DNA of 64,000 nt from Thiodiazotropha sp040507225. GTDB taxonomy: Bacteria; Pseudomonadota; Gammaproteobacteria; Chromatiales; Chromatiaceae. The translations under genes were made by a program, and so were the position numbers. This document shows positions 16,059-25,191 of the stretch, one piece after another. The stretch spans positions 682,001 through 746,000 of the forward strand of contig JBEVVG010000002.1 in the NCBI GenBank assembly GCA_040507225.1, written 5' to 3'. The notes under the pieces are model-generated. The model had not been told where the DNA came from. It ran no database searches and was given only the letters and a program-made list of their open reading frames with translations. The number at the start of each line of letters is the position of its first letter. Position 1 is the first letter of the stretch.

Positions 16059-17792
16059 TCAGAAACGGTAGGCGGATTCGATCAGGTCCCGGGTCAAAAC
16101 CCCCTGGATGCGCCAGTAGTGACCCGAGTCGAACCATTCGATGTACAGGGCATCGATATGCTTGCGGTCGAGCTGCTCCAGGGCCTCCTGCAGGGTGGCC
16201 TGCATGCGGATCGGGGCCAGTTCGTAGCGGGTCGCCGGGATGGCCAGAAGGTCCAGTTGTTCCTCGTCTGGGCGTTGTTCCAGGGTGCGCAGCAGCTCCA
16301 CGCTGGGCATCAGCACCTTTTTGTCTTCCGGGGCGTTGATGATCAGCCATTCCGGTTCCTGATCGAGGGCGCGCCGGGCAGTGTCACGGTCCACCCGTGC
16401 ATCGATCTGGGAAAAGCTGCGGTTCATGAATCGGGCCGCACCAATGCGGCGCAGGGACTGCATCACCGGATCGGTGTGGTAGTGGCGGCCGCTGGTCTCC
16501 AGCAGAGTGTGGAACATCGAGGCCTTGCCAAACAATTCCCGGCTGCTCAGGCTCGCCACCACGATGGCCAGCATCAGCGGCATGATGATGTCCGGATTGT
16601 GGGTCAGCTCGATGGCCGTGGTCAGGGCCGCAAGCGGGGCCTGCAGGGCGGCGGCGGTGACCGCACCCATGCCGATCAGCGCATACACGCCGGGATCCGA
16701 TACCGGGCCGTCGAACAACAGCCCGGGAAGCGGGGCGATCACCCCGCCCAGGGCGGCGCCGATGAACAGGGCCGGACCGATGGTGCCTCCGGGTATGCCG
16801 AGTCCGATGCTGCAGGCGGTGGCCAGCAGCTTTGCCACCACCAGCAGGGCCAGCAGGCCGAAGCCGACCTCCCCGAGCAGGATCTGGTTGACCGTGTCGT
16901 AACCGATGCCCATGACCTGCGGCACCGCGATACCGAAAAGCCCCCCCAGCAGACCCGCGAGTGCGTAGCGCAGTCGGGTGGATACGAACCGGGTACGGTT
17001 ACCGATGATCTGGATCAGGTGAACATAGGCGGCGGAGGCCGCGCCGGCGGCCAGTCCAAGCAGCAGGATGATCGCCAGTTCGTGCAGGGATCCCAGTTGA
17101 AACACCCCGATGTCGAACACCCGTTCACCGTCGAAGACGATTAATGACAGACTGTTGGCGCTGACCGCCGCGAGCATGATCGGGATGAAGCTGATCAGGG
17201 TGTATTCCATCATCACTACTTCGAGGGCGAAGATGACGCCCGCCAGGGGGGTGTCGAAGGAGGCTGAGATGCCTGCCGCGGTGCCACAGCCTACCAGGGT
17301 GCGAATGCTGTTGTTGGGCAGGCTGAGGTATTGGCCGAGCAACGAGCCGCTGGCCGCGCCAAGAAACACGTGGGGGCCTTCACGGCCTACCGAATGGCCG
17401 CTGATGATGGCGATGGCCGCGCCAAAAAACTGCAGGATCAGGCCCCGCAGGGAGAGGTGACCCTGGTGATAGATCAGGCGCTCCAGAACCCGGGGTACGC
17501 CCAGCACCCGCAACTCCTCGGCAAACCGGTGGAACATGAGTCCCAGCAGCAGACCGCCGAGCAGTGGCAGCAGACCGCGGATCATCCAGGAGAGGGCTTC
17601 GTAGTTCTCGGGAAGTCCGCCCGGCAGGATCAGGGACTGCACCGATTCCACCAGCAGACGGAACAGCACGATCACCAGGCCGGCGGCAAAGCCGCTCAGC
17701 AGACCCAGCAAGGAGAGGATCAGCAACGCGTCCTGCCGGGAGAGCTGCAGGCGCAGGTTGTCGAACCAGTTGACCAGGGTCTTGGGGATCAC
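16059..17792 (-). CDS. ClC-family chloride channel/antiporter with C-terminal CBS domains
   Basis: Integral-membrane ClC protein of 577 residues. The anion-pathway motifs are GHSVGREGPHV (about 133-143, with the gating-glutamate position filled by Glu in GREGP), FDTPLAGVIFALE (about 179-191) and GIPGGTIGPALFIGAALG (about 331-348). A long cytoplasmic C-terminal region (about 430-577) resembles a CBS pair, expected to bind adenine nucleotides. Such proteins exchange Cl- or other anions for H+, or conduct anions. The first motif lacks the classical GSGIP form, so chloride selectivity is not certain. Confidence 0.92.
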   Translation of the reverse strand: MIPKTLVNWFDNLRLQLSRQDALLILSLLGLLSGFAAGLVIVLFRLLVESVQSLILPGGLPENYEALSWMIRGLLPLLGGLLLGLMFHRFAEELRVLGVPRVLERLIYHQGHLSLRGLILQFFGAAIAIISGHSVGREGPHVFLGAASGSLLGQYLSLPNNSIRTLVGCGTAAGISASFDTPLAGVIFALEVVMMEYTLISFIPIMLAAVSANSLSLIVFDGERVFDIGVFQLGSLHELAIILLLGLAAGAASAAYVHLIQIIGNRTRFVSTRLRYALAGLLGGLFGIAVPQVMGIGYDTVNQILLGEVGFGLLALLVVAKLLATACSIGLGIPGGTIGPALFIGAALGGVIAPLPGLLFDGPVSDPGVYALIGMGAVTAAALQAPLAALTTAIELTHNPDIIMPLMLAIVVASLSSRELFGKASMFHTLLETSGRHYHTDPVMQSLRRIGAARFMNRSFSQIDARVDRDTARRALDQEPEWLIINAPEDKKVLMPSVELLRTLEQRPDEEQLDLLAIPATRYELAPIRMQATLQEALEQLDRKHIDALYIEWFDSGHYWRIQGVLTRDLIESAYRF

Positions 17793-17937
17793 TTCAGGAA
17801 TACCTATGGGATGGCATGCTGGGGAAAATCATACCAAATCATTCGCCTGTGCATGCGTAGAAATCGTCAGGCCCCGGGTTGACCCGCGGAAATGTGCTGC
17901 TATTCTCTTACACTTTATGCGGTAAATAGAGCTTGAT

Positions 17938-19122
17938 ATGAAACTCCTTGATGTAGTCCGGTCCGCAGTGACAGGCCGGCAAAGGATCATTTCACAAGGA
18001 CGTTCGATTCCCTCCCTTCCCCGACAATTTCAGAATGCCTCTCAACGACTGTTGTGGGGCGTGGTGCTCTTTCTTGTCAGCAGTGCTTCACTGGCAGCGC
18101 CTTTTGCCTATATCACCAACTATGTGGGTGGTGGGGGCAGCAATACAGTCACGGTGATCGATGTGGCAACCAATGCCATCGTCAGCACCATAGCGGTCGG
18201 CAGCAGTCCCTACGGCGTTGCGGCTGATCCGAGCGGTCAGTTTGTCTATGTCACCAACCAGGCAGGCAACTCGGTATCGGTCATCGACAATGCGAGCTTT
18301 ACGGTGGTTGATACGATTGCAGTCGGACTGTCGCCAATCGGTGTGGCGGTGAATGCCACCGCGACCCGGGTCTATGTGGCGAATCTGGGAGATAACAATG
18401 TATCGGTTATCGATACCGCGACGAATACCGTCGTGGCCACGGTACCGGTCGGTATGACGCCGAGTGGGGTGGCCGTCAATGCGGCGGGTACCCGGGTCTA
18501 CGTGACTAATCGGGGCGCAGATACAATCTCAGTCATCGACACCGCCACGAACACCGTTTCGGCTACCATCACGGTGGGATTTTTTCCTGTAGGGGTTGCC
18601 GTCAATCCAGCGGGCACGCGGGCGTACGTGACCAATAGCGGCGTCAATACCGTCTCGGTTATCGATACCGCCCTCAACGCAGTGATCGCCACCCTGCCGG
18701 TGGCGAATGTGCCCTGGAATGTGACGCTGAATCCCGCCGGTACCTTTGTCTACGTCAGTCTTCCGGGAAATGACGAAGTCCTGGTGATAGATGCCGCTAC
18801 CAATGCCGTTGTCGATACGATCATCGCCGGGGATGGTCCTTATGGTGTTGATGTGACCCCGGATGGGACCACTCTGTATGTTGCGCATTCCATCTCCGGT
18901 AACGTACTGGCCGTCGATACGACAACCAATCTGGTAACGGCGACGATACCCGGGGTACCCAATGGGGCCGCCTTTGGTGAGTTCATCGCTCCTGCTGCAC
19001 CCGCCGCGGTGGCTGCGGTGCCTGTCCCGAGTCTGAATCTGTGGGGCTTGATCCTGCTTTCAGGACTGATGGCGTTGGCGGTCCTGTATACCCAGCGACG
19101 GTCAGACTCAGGTCGAACCTGA
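17938..19122 (+). CDS. YVTN-type beta-propeller protein with IPTL-like C-terminal sorting signal
   Basis: Exported 394-residue protein. A late hydrophobic segment (about 38-57) acts as signal peptide. About seven blades of 42 residues follow, each shaped like TxVYVTNxGxNTVSVIDTATNTVVATI-VGxxPxGVAVNPAG (YVTN/YncE family). The C-terminus is a Pro/Ala linker, then VPVPSLNLWGLILLSG, a hydrophobic helix and a basic RRSDSGR tail. That tripartite end matches the IPTL-CTERM sorting signal (motif, TM, Arg cluster), so the protein is probably anchored or processed at the cell surface. Ligand or partner unknown. The gene stands alone between a ClC gene (divergent) and a methyltransferase gene. Confidence 0.88.
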   Translation: MKLLDVVRSAVTGRQRIISQGRSIPSLPRQFQNASQRLLWGVVLFLVSSASLAAPFAYITNYVGGGGSNTVTVIDVATNAIVSTIAVGSSPYGVAADPSGQFVYVTNQAGNSVSVIDNASFTVVDTIAVGLSPIGVAVNATATRVYVANLGDNNVSVIDTATNTVVATVPVGMTPSGVAVNAAGTRVYVTNRGADTISVIDTATNTVSATITVGFFPVGVAVNPAGTRAYVTNSGVNTVSVIDTALNAVIATLPVANVPWNVTLNPAGTFVYVSLPGNDEVLVIDAATNAVVDTIIAGDGPYGVDVTPDGTTLYVAHSISGNVLAVDTTTNLVTATIPGVPNGAAFGEFIAPAAPAAVAAVPVPSLNLWGLILLSGLMALAVLYTQRRSDSGRT

Positions 19123-19337
19123 TCCGCTCAGGGCGGCTGCGTATTCATGTATCCCTGCCGGAGCTGGGGGCCGGTGGCGCCTGCTCCGGATACACCGTCC
19201 GGGTGAACTATCGGACCGGTTGACGATTCGGATAGAATTCTTCTGCAAGGATGTCCCATCCGGGTGTGTCCCTTGGTCCGCCCGGCCGGTCTGTTCTCTT
19301 GCTTTCCCCATGAAGTGGCTAACCCCAGGAGTCTGTG

Positions 19338-20072
19338 ATGTCATCTCAACCGATGGTGCTCGATAATCCCCAGGCCTATGAAACCGGGGAGGAACTCGAT
19401 GTCATGACACGGGTTCTTTCATTCGACCGGGTGCGGGCCCTGGAACTCGGTTGCGGCTCCGCCTGGATGATCCGGCTGCTGGCGCAGCGATTCCCGGAAT
19501 CCCGTTTCGTCGCCACCGAGGTGGATGAGATCCAGCATCGCAAGAATATCGATGGGGAAGCGCTGGCAAACCTGGAATTCCGTCTGGAAGGGGCCCAGTC
19601 CATATCCGAACCAGATAGCAGCGTGGATATCGTTTTCATGCTCAAGTCGCTGCACCATGTACCCGCGGAACTGATGGAGCCTGCCATGCACGAGATCGAA
19701 CGGGTGCTCAAGCCGGGTGGCCTGGCGTATTTTTCCGAACCGGTCTACCAGGGCGAATTCAATGCCCTGATGAGTATGATCCATGATGAAAAGCGGGTCA
19801 GAGAGCGGGCCTTCGAGGCGATCCGGACCCTGGCAAGGCGAGAGGGTATGAGCCTGCAGGGGCAGGTATTCCTCAATGTGCCCGGCCGATATGAATCCTG
19901 GGAGCATTTCGAATCCAGGTTTCTCAAGGTGACCCACACCCGCCTGGATATCGATGCCGCGCGTTACGAGCACATCAAATCCGCGTTCCTGAGTCACCTG
20001 GGGGAGGATGGCGCGCATTTCCTCAAGCCCCATCGCATCGATGTGCTGCGCAAGAGGCTGTCAGTAAATTAG
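19338..20072 (+). CDS. Class I SAM-dependent methyltransferase
   Basis: Soluble 244-residue methyltransferase of the UbiE/Methyltransf_11 type. Motif I is ALELGCGSAW (about 35-44), motif II VDIVFMLKSLHHV, and motif III the VLKPGGLAYFSEP block. The C-terminal third (H..RF/L..THTRLDIDAA) has no family I recognise, so the acceptor is unknown. AGGAG supports the ATG at 19338. It lies just upstream of the Fur-type feo promoter but has its own intergenic gap, so membership in the iron operon is unlikely. Confidence 0.85.
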   Translation: MSSQPMVLDNPQAYETGEELDVMTRVLSFDRVRALELGCGSAWMIRLLAQRFPESRFVATEVDEIQHRKNIDGEALANLEFRLEGAQSISEPDSSVDIVFMLKSLHHVPAELMEPAMHEIERVLKPGGLAYFSEPVYQGEFNALMSMIHDEKRVRERAFEAIRTLARREGMSLQGQVFLNVPGRYESWEHFESRFLKVTHTRLDIDAARYEHIKSAFLSHLGEDGAHFLKPHRIDVLRKRLSVN

Positions 20073-20125
20073 AGTTTTGGCATATACTCCCGTCAGGGCA
20101 TTGCATCCTGGCGAATGCCGTGCTT

Positions 20126-20140
20126 TAATGAGAATCATTA
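20126..20140 (+). promoter_or_regulatory. Fur-box-like operator upstream of feoABC
   Basis: Perfect inverted repeat TAATGA-GAA-TCATTA, about 40 nt before the feoA start. It closely matches the AATGATAATCATT core of known Fur sites. Iron repression of feoABC follows as an inference. Confidence 0.75.
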
Positions 20141-20180
20141 ACATTTAGAGACGACCACCCGCAGTAACGGAAGCGCAATT

Positions 20181-20456
20181 TTGGATTCCACGGTCACAAA
20201 CGAACTGCTTAGCCTGTCCCGACTTCCGGTCGGTTCCCGTGCCTGCATCAGTCGCGTCATGGGCGGGCGAAATTTGACGCATAGGTTGCTCAGCCTGGGA
20301 TTACGCGTGGGTTCCGAAATCGAACTTTTGCAACGGCGCGGCGGTGGGGTGGTGGTCGCCAGTGAAGGAACCCGGGTGGCCCTGGGTGCGGGGGTTGCGG
20401 AGAAGCTGCTCATGTCACCGATCGTTCCTTCCCAGGAAGCCGATAAGGTCTCCTGA
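20181..20456 (+). CDS. feoA: FeoA SH3-like protein
   Basis: Small 91-residue cytoplasmic partner of the FeoB ferrous iron transporter. The SH3-like core is visible: LPVGSRACISRVMGG, then THRLLSLGLRVGSEIELLQRR and VVVASEGTRVALGAGVAEKLLM. The frame opens with TTG at 20181; no ATG is available before the conserved core, so the TTG is my choice. The stop is one base from the feoB ATG. A Fur-type site lies about 40 nt upstream. Confidence 0.93.
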   Translation: MDSTVTNELLSLSRLPVGSRACISRVMGGRNLTHRLLSLGLRVGSEIELLQRRGGGVVVASEGTRVALGAGVAEKLLMSPIVPSQEADKVS

Positions 20457-20457
20457 C

Positions 20458-22815
20458 ATGGCCTGTCACGAAACTTCCAGCGCCCCGGCAACCGAGGCGC
20501 GCCGCGGACTGACCGTCGCACTCGCGGGCAATCCCAACTGCGGCAAAACCGCCCTGTTCAACACCCTCACCGGAATTCGACAGCGCACCGGCAACTGGCC
20601 GGGGGTTACCGTGGATCGCAAGGAAGGCCAGTTCATGATCGACCGGGAAGAGGTCAATGTGGTCGATCTGCCGGGCATCTACTCCCTGGATGCGTCTTCC
20701 CTGGATGAAAAGGTCACCCGGGACTATTTGCTGTCCGGTGAGGCGGATCTGATCGTTAATATCGTGGATGCCTCCAACCTGGAGCGCAATCTCTACTTCA
20801 CGGTGCAGATGCTGGAGATGGGCGTGCCCCTGCTGGTGGCGCTCAACATGATGGACGTGGCGCGCAAGCAGGGTGTGGAGATTGATATCCAACGCCTCAG
20901 CGAGGACCTGGGTTGTCCGGTGGTGCCGGTGGTGGCGGTGACCGGGGAGGGTGTCACCAAGCTCAAGGGCGCGATACAGGATCTGGCCGCGGGGCGGGTC
21001 AACGGCGGTTTTCCCTTGGCCCAGGAAGACCTGGTCGAACAGGCGATCAACGAAATGGAGCCGGGTCTGAAGCTTCCGGACAGTCATTACCAGGCGCAAC
21101 GCCGCTGGTTATTGCTGAAAATGCTGGAGTGGGACAGTTTCGCCCTGACCTACGCCGATGAGACGCTGCGCGAACAGGTGAGCCACTGGCGACAGGTCAT
21201 CGAGGACCGGGTCGACGAAGAGGTGGACATCCACATCGCCGACAGCCGCTTCAGTCATGCCCACAGCATTGCACAGAACGTCACCCGTAAACGCGGACGC
21301 TTTGAAAAAACCGTCAGCGACCGGATCGACAAGGTGGTGCTCAGCCGCCTGTTCGGCATACCGGTGTTTCTCGGTGTGATGTACCTGATGTTCATGTTCG
21401 CGATCAACATCGGCGGCGCCTTCATCGATTTCTTCGATGGGGTGGCGGGCGCGATCTTCGTCGACGGGTTCGGAGTGCTGCTGGAGAAGATCGGTCTGCC
21501 CCAGGGCCTGGTGGTGCTGCTTGCCGATGGGGCCGGCGGGGGTGTCCAGGTGGTGGCTACCTTCATTCCCATCATCACCGCGTTGTATCTGTTCCTCTCG
21601 GTGGTCGAGGATTCCGGATACATGGCCCGCGCGGCGTTTGTCATGGACCGTTTCATGCGTTCCATCGGTCTCCCCGGCAAGGCCTTCGTGCCGATGATCG
21701 TGGGGTTCGGCTGTAACGTTCCGGCGGTAATGGCCACCCGAACCCTGGAAAACGACCGGGAGCGCAAACTCACCATCCTCATGAATCCGTTCATGTCCTG
21801 CGGGGCGCGCTTGCCGGTCTACGTGCTGTTTGCCGCAGCGTTTTTTCCGGAGACCGGGCAGAACCTGGTGTTCGGTCTCTACCTGATCGGCATTCTGGTG
21901 GCGATCATGACCGGTATGGTGATGAAGAAGACCCTGCTCTCCGGGGAGAGCGCCGGTTTCATGATGGAGCTGCCCCATTACCATATGCCCACCCTGCGCG
22001 GGATTCTGCTGCGCACCTGGGACCGGGTGAAGCTGTTCATCAAGGAAGCGGGGCAGGTGATCGTGATCATGGTGCTGGTGATCAATACCCTTAACTCCAT
22101 CGGTACCGACGGCAGTTTCGGCAACGAAGACACCGAACACTCGGTGCTCAGCGCAGTGAGCAAGGCGGTGACACCGGTGCTCTCGCCCCTGGGTATCGGG
22201 GAGGACAACTGGCCGGCAACGGTTGGGGTGTTTACCGGGATTCTCGCCAAGGAGACCGTGGTGGGTACCCTGGACGCGCTGTATACCAATCTGGCCAACC
22301 GTGAAGCGGGAGTCAGCCTGGTGGAGGCGCCCTTCGATTTTTGGCAATCCATACGTGAAGCGGCGGCCACGGTTCCCGAGAACCTGCTCGGGGTTAAGGA
22401 TCTGCTCACCGATCCGCTGGCAATGGACGTGGGAGACCTCTCTACCGCGCAGAGTGCTGCCGAGGCCCAGGCGGTCAATGCGGACGTGTTCGGCGCCATG
22501 GCGGCGCGCTTCGACGGCCAGGCCGGTGCCTTCGCCTACCTGCTGTTCATCCTGCTCTATTCCCCCTGCGTGGCCACCATCGGCGCCATTCGCCGGGAAG
22601 CCGGAGCGCGTTGGGCCGCTTTCGTGGTGGCCTGGTCCACCGGCATCGCCTTCATCAGCGCCAGTCTGTTCTACCAGGTTGCCACCTATGAGGATCATCC
22701 CCAGAGCGGACTCTTCTGGGTGGTCTTGCTGGTCAGCCTGCTGGTGGCGGTGGTGGGTGGATTGCGTTACTGGTCCCTGAAACAGCAGCAGGGTACCGGG
22801 GCGGAGGCGATCTGA
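20458..22815 (+). CDS. feoB: Ferrous iron transport protein B
   Basis: Inner-membrane Fe(II) transporter with a cytosolic G-protein domain, 785 residues. The GTPase motifs are GNPNCGKTALFN (G1, about 24-35), DLPGIYSL (G3) and ALNMMDVA (G4). Helical GDI-like and membrane domains follow, with the gate motifs EDSGYMARAAFVMDR and GFGCNVPAVMATRT, FMSCGARLPVYVLF, and the late FTGILAKETVVGTL and SPCVATIGAIRREAG blocks. The ATG at 20458 follows the feoA stop directly; a longer frame opens at 20344 but overlaps feoA. The 3' end overlaps feoC by one base. Confidence 0.98.
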   Translation: MACHETSSAPATEARRGLTVALAGNPNCGKTALFNTLTGIRQRTGNWPGVTVDRKEGQFMIDREEVNVVDLPGIYSLDASSLDEKVTRDYLLSGEADLIVNIVDASNLERNLYFTVQMLEMGVPLLVALNMMDVARKQGVEIDIQRLSEDLGCPVVPVVAVTGEGVTKLKGAIQDLAAGRVNGGFPLAQEDLVEQAINEMEPGLKLPDSHYQAQRRWLLLKMLEWDSFALTYADETLREQVSHWRQVIEDRVDEEVDIHIADSRFSHAHSIAQNVTRKRGRFEKTVSDRIDKVVLSRLFGIPVFLGVMYLMFMFAINIGGAFIDFFDGVAGAIFVDGFGVLLEKIGLPQGLVVLLADGAGGGVQVVATFIPIITALYLFLSVVEDSGYMARAAFVMDRFMRSIGLPGKAFVPMIVGFGCNVPAVMATRTLENDRERKLTILMNPFMSCGARLPVYVLFAAAFFPETGQNLVFGLYLIGILVAIMTGMVMKKTLLSGESAGFMMELPHYHMPTLRGILLRTWDRVKLFIKEAGQVIVIMVLVINTLNSIGTDGSFGNEDTEHSVLSAVSKAVTPVLSPLGIGEDNWPATVGVFTGILAKETVVGTLDALYTNLANREAGVSLVEAPFDFWQSIREAAATVPENLLGVKDLLTDPLAMDVGDLSTAQSAAEAQAVNADVFGAMAARFDGQAGAFAYLLFILLYSPCVATIGAIRREAGARWAAFVVAWSTGIAFISASLFYQVATYEDHPQSGLFWVVLLVSLLVAVVGGLRYWSLKQQQGTGAEAI

Positions 22816-23033
22816 TGCTGGCCTTGATCCGGGACTATCTGCGGGAGCGGGGTGAAGCCTCTCTGGCGGATATTGCGCTGCATATGGATGCCGACCCGGG
22901 CGCGGTGCGCGGGATGCTCGAGCAGTGGGTGCGCAAGGGACGGGTGGAAGTGGTCAAGGCCAAAGCCGCCTGCGGTACCACCTGTACACAATGCGATCCC
23001 GCCAGCATGGAGCGATACATCTGGCGCGGCTGA
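22815..23033 (+). CDS. feoC: FeoC-like winged-helix protein
   Basis: A 72-residue winged-helix protein. The helix-turn-helix part (SLADIALHMDADPGAVRGMLEQWVRKGRV) is followed by a loop with three cysteines (CGTTCTQC), which in FeoC proteins can hold an oxygen-sensitive Fe-S cluster or protect FeoB from proteolysis. Its ATG overlaps the feoB stop (TGATG), so translation is coupled. Confidence 0.88.
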   Translation: MLALIRDYLRERGEASLADIALHMDADPGAVRGMLEQWVRKGRVEVVKAKAACGTTCTQCDPASMERYIWRG

Positions 23034-23149
23034 GCCGGTCAGCAGCATTTTCACTGCCTCAAGCTGGCCGGGGTGTAGCAGAGTGTCATACGGGAAGGGG
23101 GGGTATTGAAGGTCCCGCTTTGTGCCCGTCGCTGTGTGTCTGATTGGCT

Positions 23150-23230
23150 GCAATCGCCGGTTTCGCACCCCTGGACGAGTCACAACCAGCCTCGTTCCCA
23201 CGCTCCGCGTGGGAGTGCATACTCATACCA
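23150..23230. repeat. Dispersed intergenic repeat with REP-like palindrome
   Basis: The block CGCCGGTTTCG..CCCTGGACGAGTCAC followed by the palindrome CGTTCCCACGC/GCGTGGGAG (23190-23220). The first part matches 6801-6830, and the palindrome recurs at about 6425, 7122 and 49151. Non-coding. Confidence 0.75.
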
Positions 23231-23321
23231 CTCAGCATTGTCTTAGCCTGAAAGGATCCTCTATGCCTGGGTCTGCGTAACCACGCGGAGCACGGGTAGG
23301 AGATGAATTCGATGCATGGGC

Positions 23322-23672
23322 TTACAAGTCCACGGGCAGGTAGAAAAACACGAAGCGTCCATCCTCGATGTCCACCATCAGGGTGGCGCCATGGTAGATC
23401 CCGTAGTCCACATACCCCGGGATGGCGCTGTCCTGATGACATTCGCTGGCATGCTGGGGGGATTCGAAATCCCGGTCCCGATCGTACCAGGAGAGCAGCA
23501 TGTGCTCACCCAGGCGCTGATCCGCTTCCGCGTTGGCCCGTTGCATGGCTGCCAGGTAGTCTTGCAGCACGGGTTCGGGATGCAGTTTTACGACCGCGAC
23601 CCCGGACAGGTCCGGTTCAGTGAGCACGGGGCAAGCCGTTTCATCAGTAGTGGTGTTGTCTTTCATACTCAT
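23322..23672 (-). CDS. Small conserved-looking protein, family uncertain
   Basis: A 116-residue soluble acidic protein. The patterned core LLSWYDRDRDFESPQHASEC, then a YVDYGIYHGATLMVDI stretch and a VFFYLPVDL end, looks like a compact alpha/beta domain. It reminds me of archaeal and proteobacterial DUF5619 (AF1514-like) proteins, but that is memory, not a search. The Cys-His pair could bind metal. Function unknown. It sits alone between feoC (convergent) and the OpgC-like gene, which reads in the same direction 37 nt upstream of its start. Confidence 0.65.
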   Translation of the reverse strand: MSMKDNTTTDETACPVLTEPDLSGVAVVKLHPEPVLQDYLAAMQRANAEADQRLGEHMLLSWYDRDRDFESPQHASECHQDSAIPGYVDYGIYHGATLMVDIEDGRFVFFYLPVDL

Positions 23673-23709
23673 TGCCCATGAGATCAGTGTTAACAGCCCC
23701 TGGATGGGT

Positions 23710-24888
23710 TCAGCGGGGAATCCAGTTGAACAGCACCCGGTGTCGGACCATCAGCCAGATCAGCAGGATTGCCGTCCCGTGTACCAGGGTTCCCCAGTAC
23801 AGGTTGCCGATTATCGGTATCGGCAGATTGCTGGCCAGCAGAATGATGTAGATGTGTACCGTGAACACGTACAGCGAGGACTGTCCCAGAGGAATCAGCA
23901 GCCAGCCGAGGGATCGCTCGAACAGCCGCCAGTACCGGCTCAGCAGAATGTACATGGTGACGAACAAGGTGACATTGTTCAATACGCGACCCGGTCCGAG
24001 CAGGGTCTTGTCGAACCAGAAGCCGCGCAACTCCAGGTATTGCTCCGCTGGGATGAAGGACCAGGTGGGCCAGGGCCAGAACAGGGGATTAGGCGCGTTG
24101 TAGGCGAGCAGAATGAAACCGATGCAGAGCGCCGCGGCCAGGTGACCGAACCAGCGATTGGGTTCCGCCACCAGCCATCCCAGAACCTGTTCCCGGTAAA
24201 ATCCGACCACCAGGCCATTGAAAAAGAGCATTTGCCAACTCAACAGGGGAAAGCCCAGTTCAAAGCGGGCCGGGGTGACATGCCAGCCGAGAAACAGGTT
24301 GGCGATATACAGCGACCAGGAAAACAGCAGTATCCAGGCCAGGTGTCCCCGCATCAGTGCCCGGATTGCCAGAGGCGCAAGACTCAGGAGGATCACGTAG
24401 AGGCCGATGATCTGAAACTGATGAGGACCGATTTGCAGGCTCAGGGTCTTCCACAACCAGATCCACCAGGGCGTGGCCTCGGCCGGGTAGAGGGCGAAGG
24501 CATGGTCGCGTTGATCGGGTACCCACCAGTGGGTCACCTCGAAGCTGTTGAGGAATGGCAGCAGGCTGAACAGGGCGATGCTGAGGATGACGAACAGGTT
24601 GACCCGGTAGAGTTTGAAGGCCCGCTGCCAGAGTTTGGCCGCAGCGGCGCGCAAACCTTCGGTCCGGGCCCGGTTACCGTAGACCAGCCCCACCACCAGC
24701 CCGGAGAGCATGACGAAGCCCTCGGCGCTGGAGACCAGTCCCAGGCGCTCCCAGGCCAGCATGGAAAACAGGGAGTAGTACTCGAGATGTACCACCACCA
24801 CGTAGATCATGATCAGGCCGCGCATGAAGTCGAGCCGCAGATCCCTTTTCTCGAGAGCCGGGTAGGCCCAGTGTTTTATTTTATCCAT
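23710..24888 (-). CDS. opgC: OpgC-family membrane acyltransferase
   Basis: Inner-membrane protein of 392 residues with about ten TM helices, of the OpgC family, which adds succinyl groups to osmoregulated periplasmic glucans. Hallmarks are RDLRLDFMRGLIMIYVVVVH at the N-terminus, SSAEGFVMLSGLVVG (about 60-75), and C-terminal GQSSLYVFTVHIYIILL. The frame is open further upstream to 25104, but membrane topology and family length favour the ATG at 24888 (MDKIKHW). No opgG or opgH is nearby, so the glucan substrate is assumed from the family. Confidence 0.87.
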   Translation of the reverse strand: MDKIKHWAYPALEKRDLRLDFMRGLIMIYVVVVHLEYYSLFSMLAWERLGLVSSAEGFVMLSGLVVGLVYGNRARTEGLRAAAAKLWQRAFKLYRVNLFVILSIALFSLLPFLNSFEVTHWWVPDQRDHAFALYPAEATPWWIWLWKTLSLQIGPHQFQIIGLYVILLSLAPLAIRALMRGHLAWILLFSWSLYIANLFLGWHVTPARFELGFPLLSWQMLFFNGLVVGFYREQVLGWLVAEPNRWFGHLAAALCIGFILLAYNAPNPLFWPWPTWSFIPAEQYLELRGFWFDKTLLGPGRVLNNVTLFVTMYILLSRYWRLFERSLGWLLIPLGQSSLYVFTVHIYIILLASNLPIPIIGNLYWGTLVHGTAILLIWLMVRHRVLFNWIPR

Positions 24889-25191
24889 CGGGGTTTCGAA
24901 GTGACGGGACAACCCAGGGTCTGACCCTGATGCCCGCAAGAGGTTCGAGGGGTCGTTGGGAGATTGTAGCACCGGGATCCTGCGCCCTTGGAGCGGGATG
25001 ATGAGGTGTGCATCCGCCAGACCGGCGCCGGACTGGGAATCCAGCGCCTGAAATTCTCGCAAGTTTCTGCTGGATTGAGATAATGAGGGGTGGCGAATCT
25101 TCAATAGTATCGTTCGAAGCGTGATGGAGTTACGGTTTTCCAGGAATGGGTTCCGGAAGAATGATCAGGCTCTAACAAGGGTGAACTGCGT
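24889..25191. other. 303-bp divergent promoter region
   Basis: Lies between the divergent opgC and acyltransferase genes and should carry both promoters. No -35/-10 pair with good spacing stood out. The right part is AT-richer, with TTGAGATAATGAG at 25075-25087. No gene seen. Confidence 0.4.

Noticed and set aside
21109..22698. Minus-strand open frame (529 codons) over feoB
   Set aside because: Antisense shadow of a highly conserved transporter, with His/Gln-rich sequence and no features of its own.
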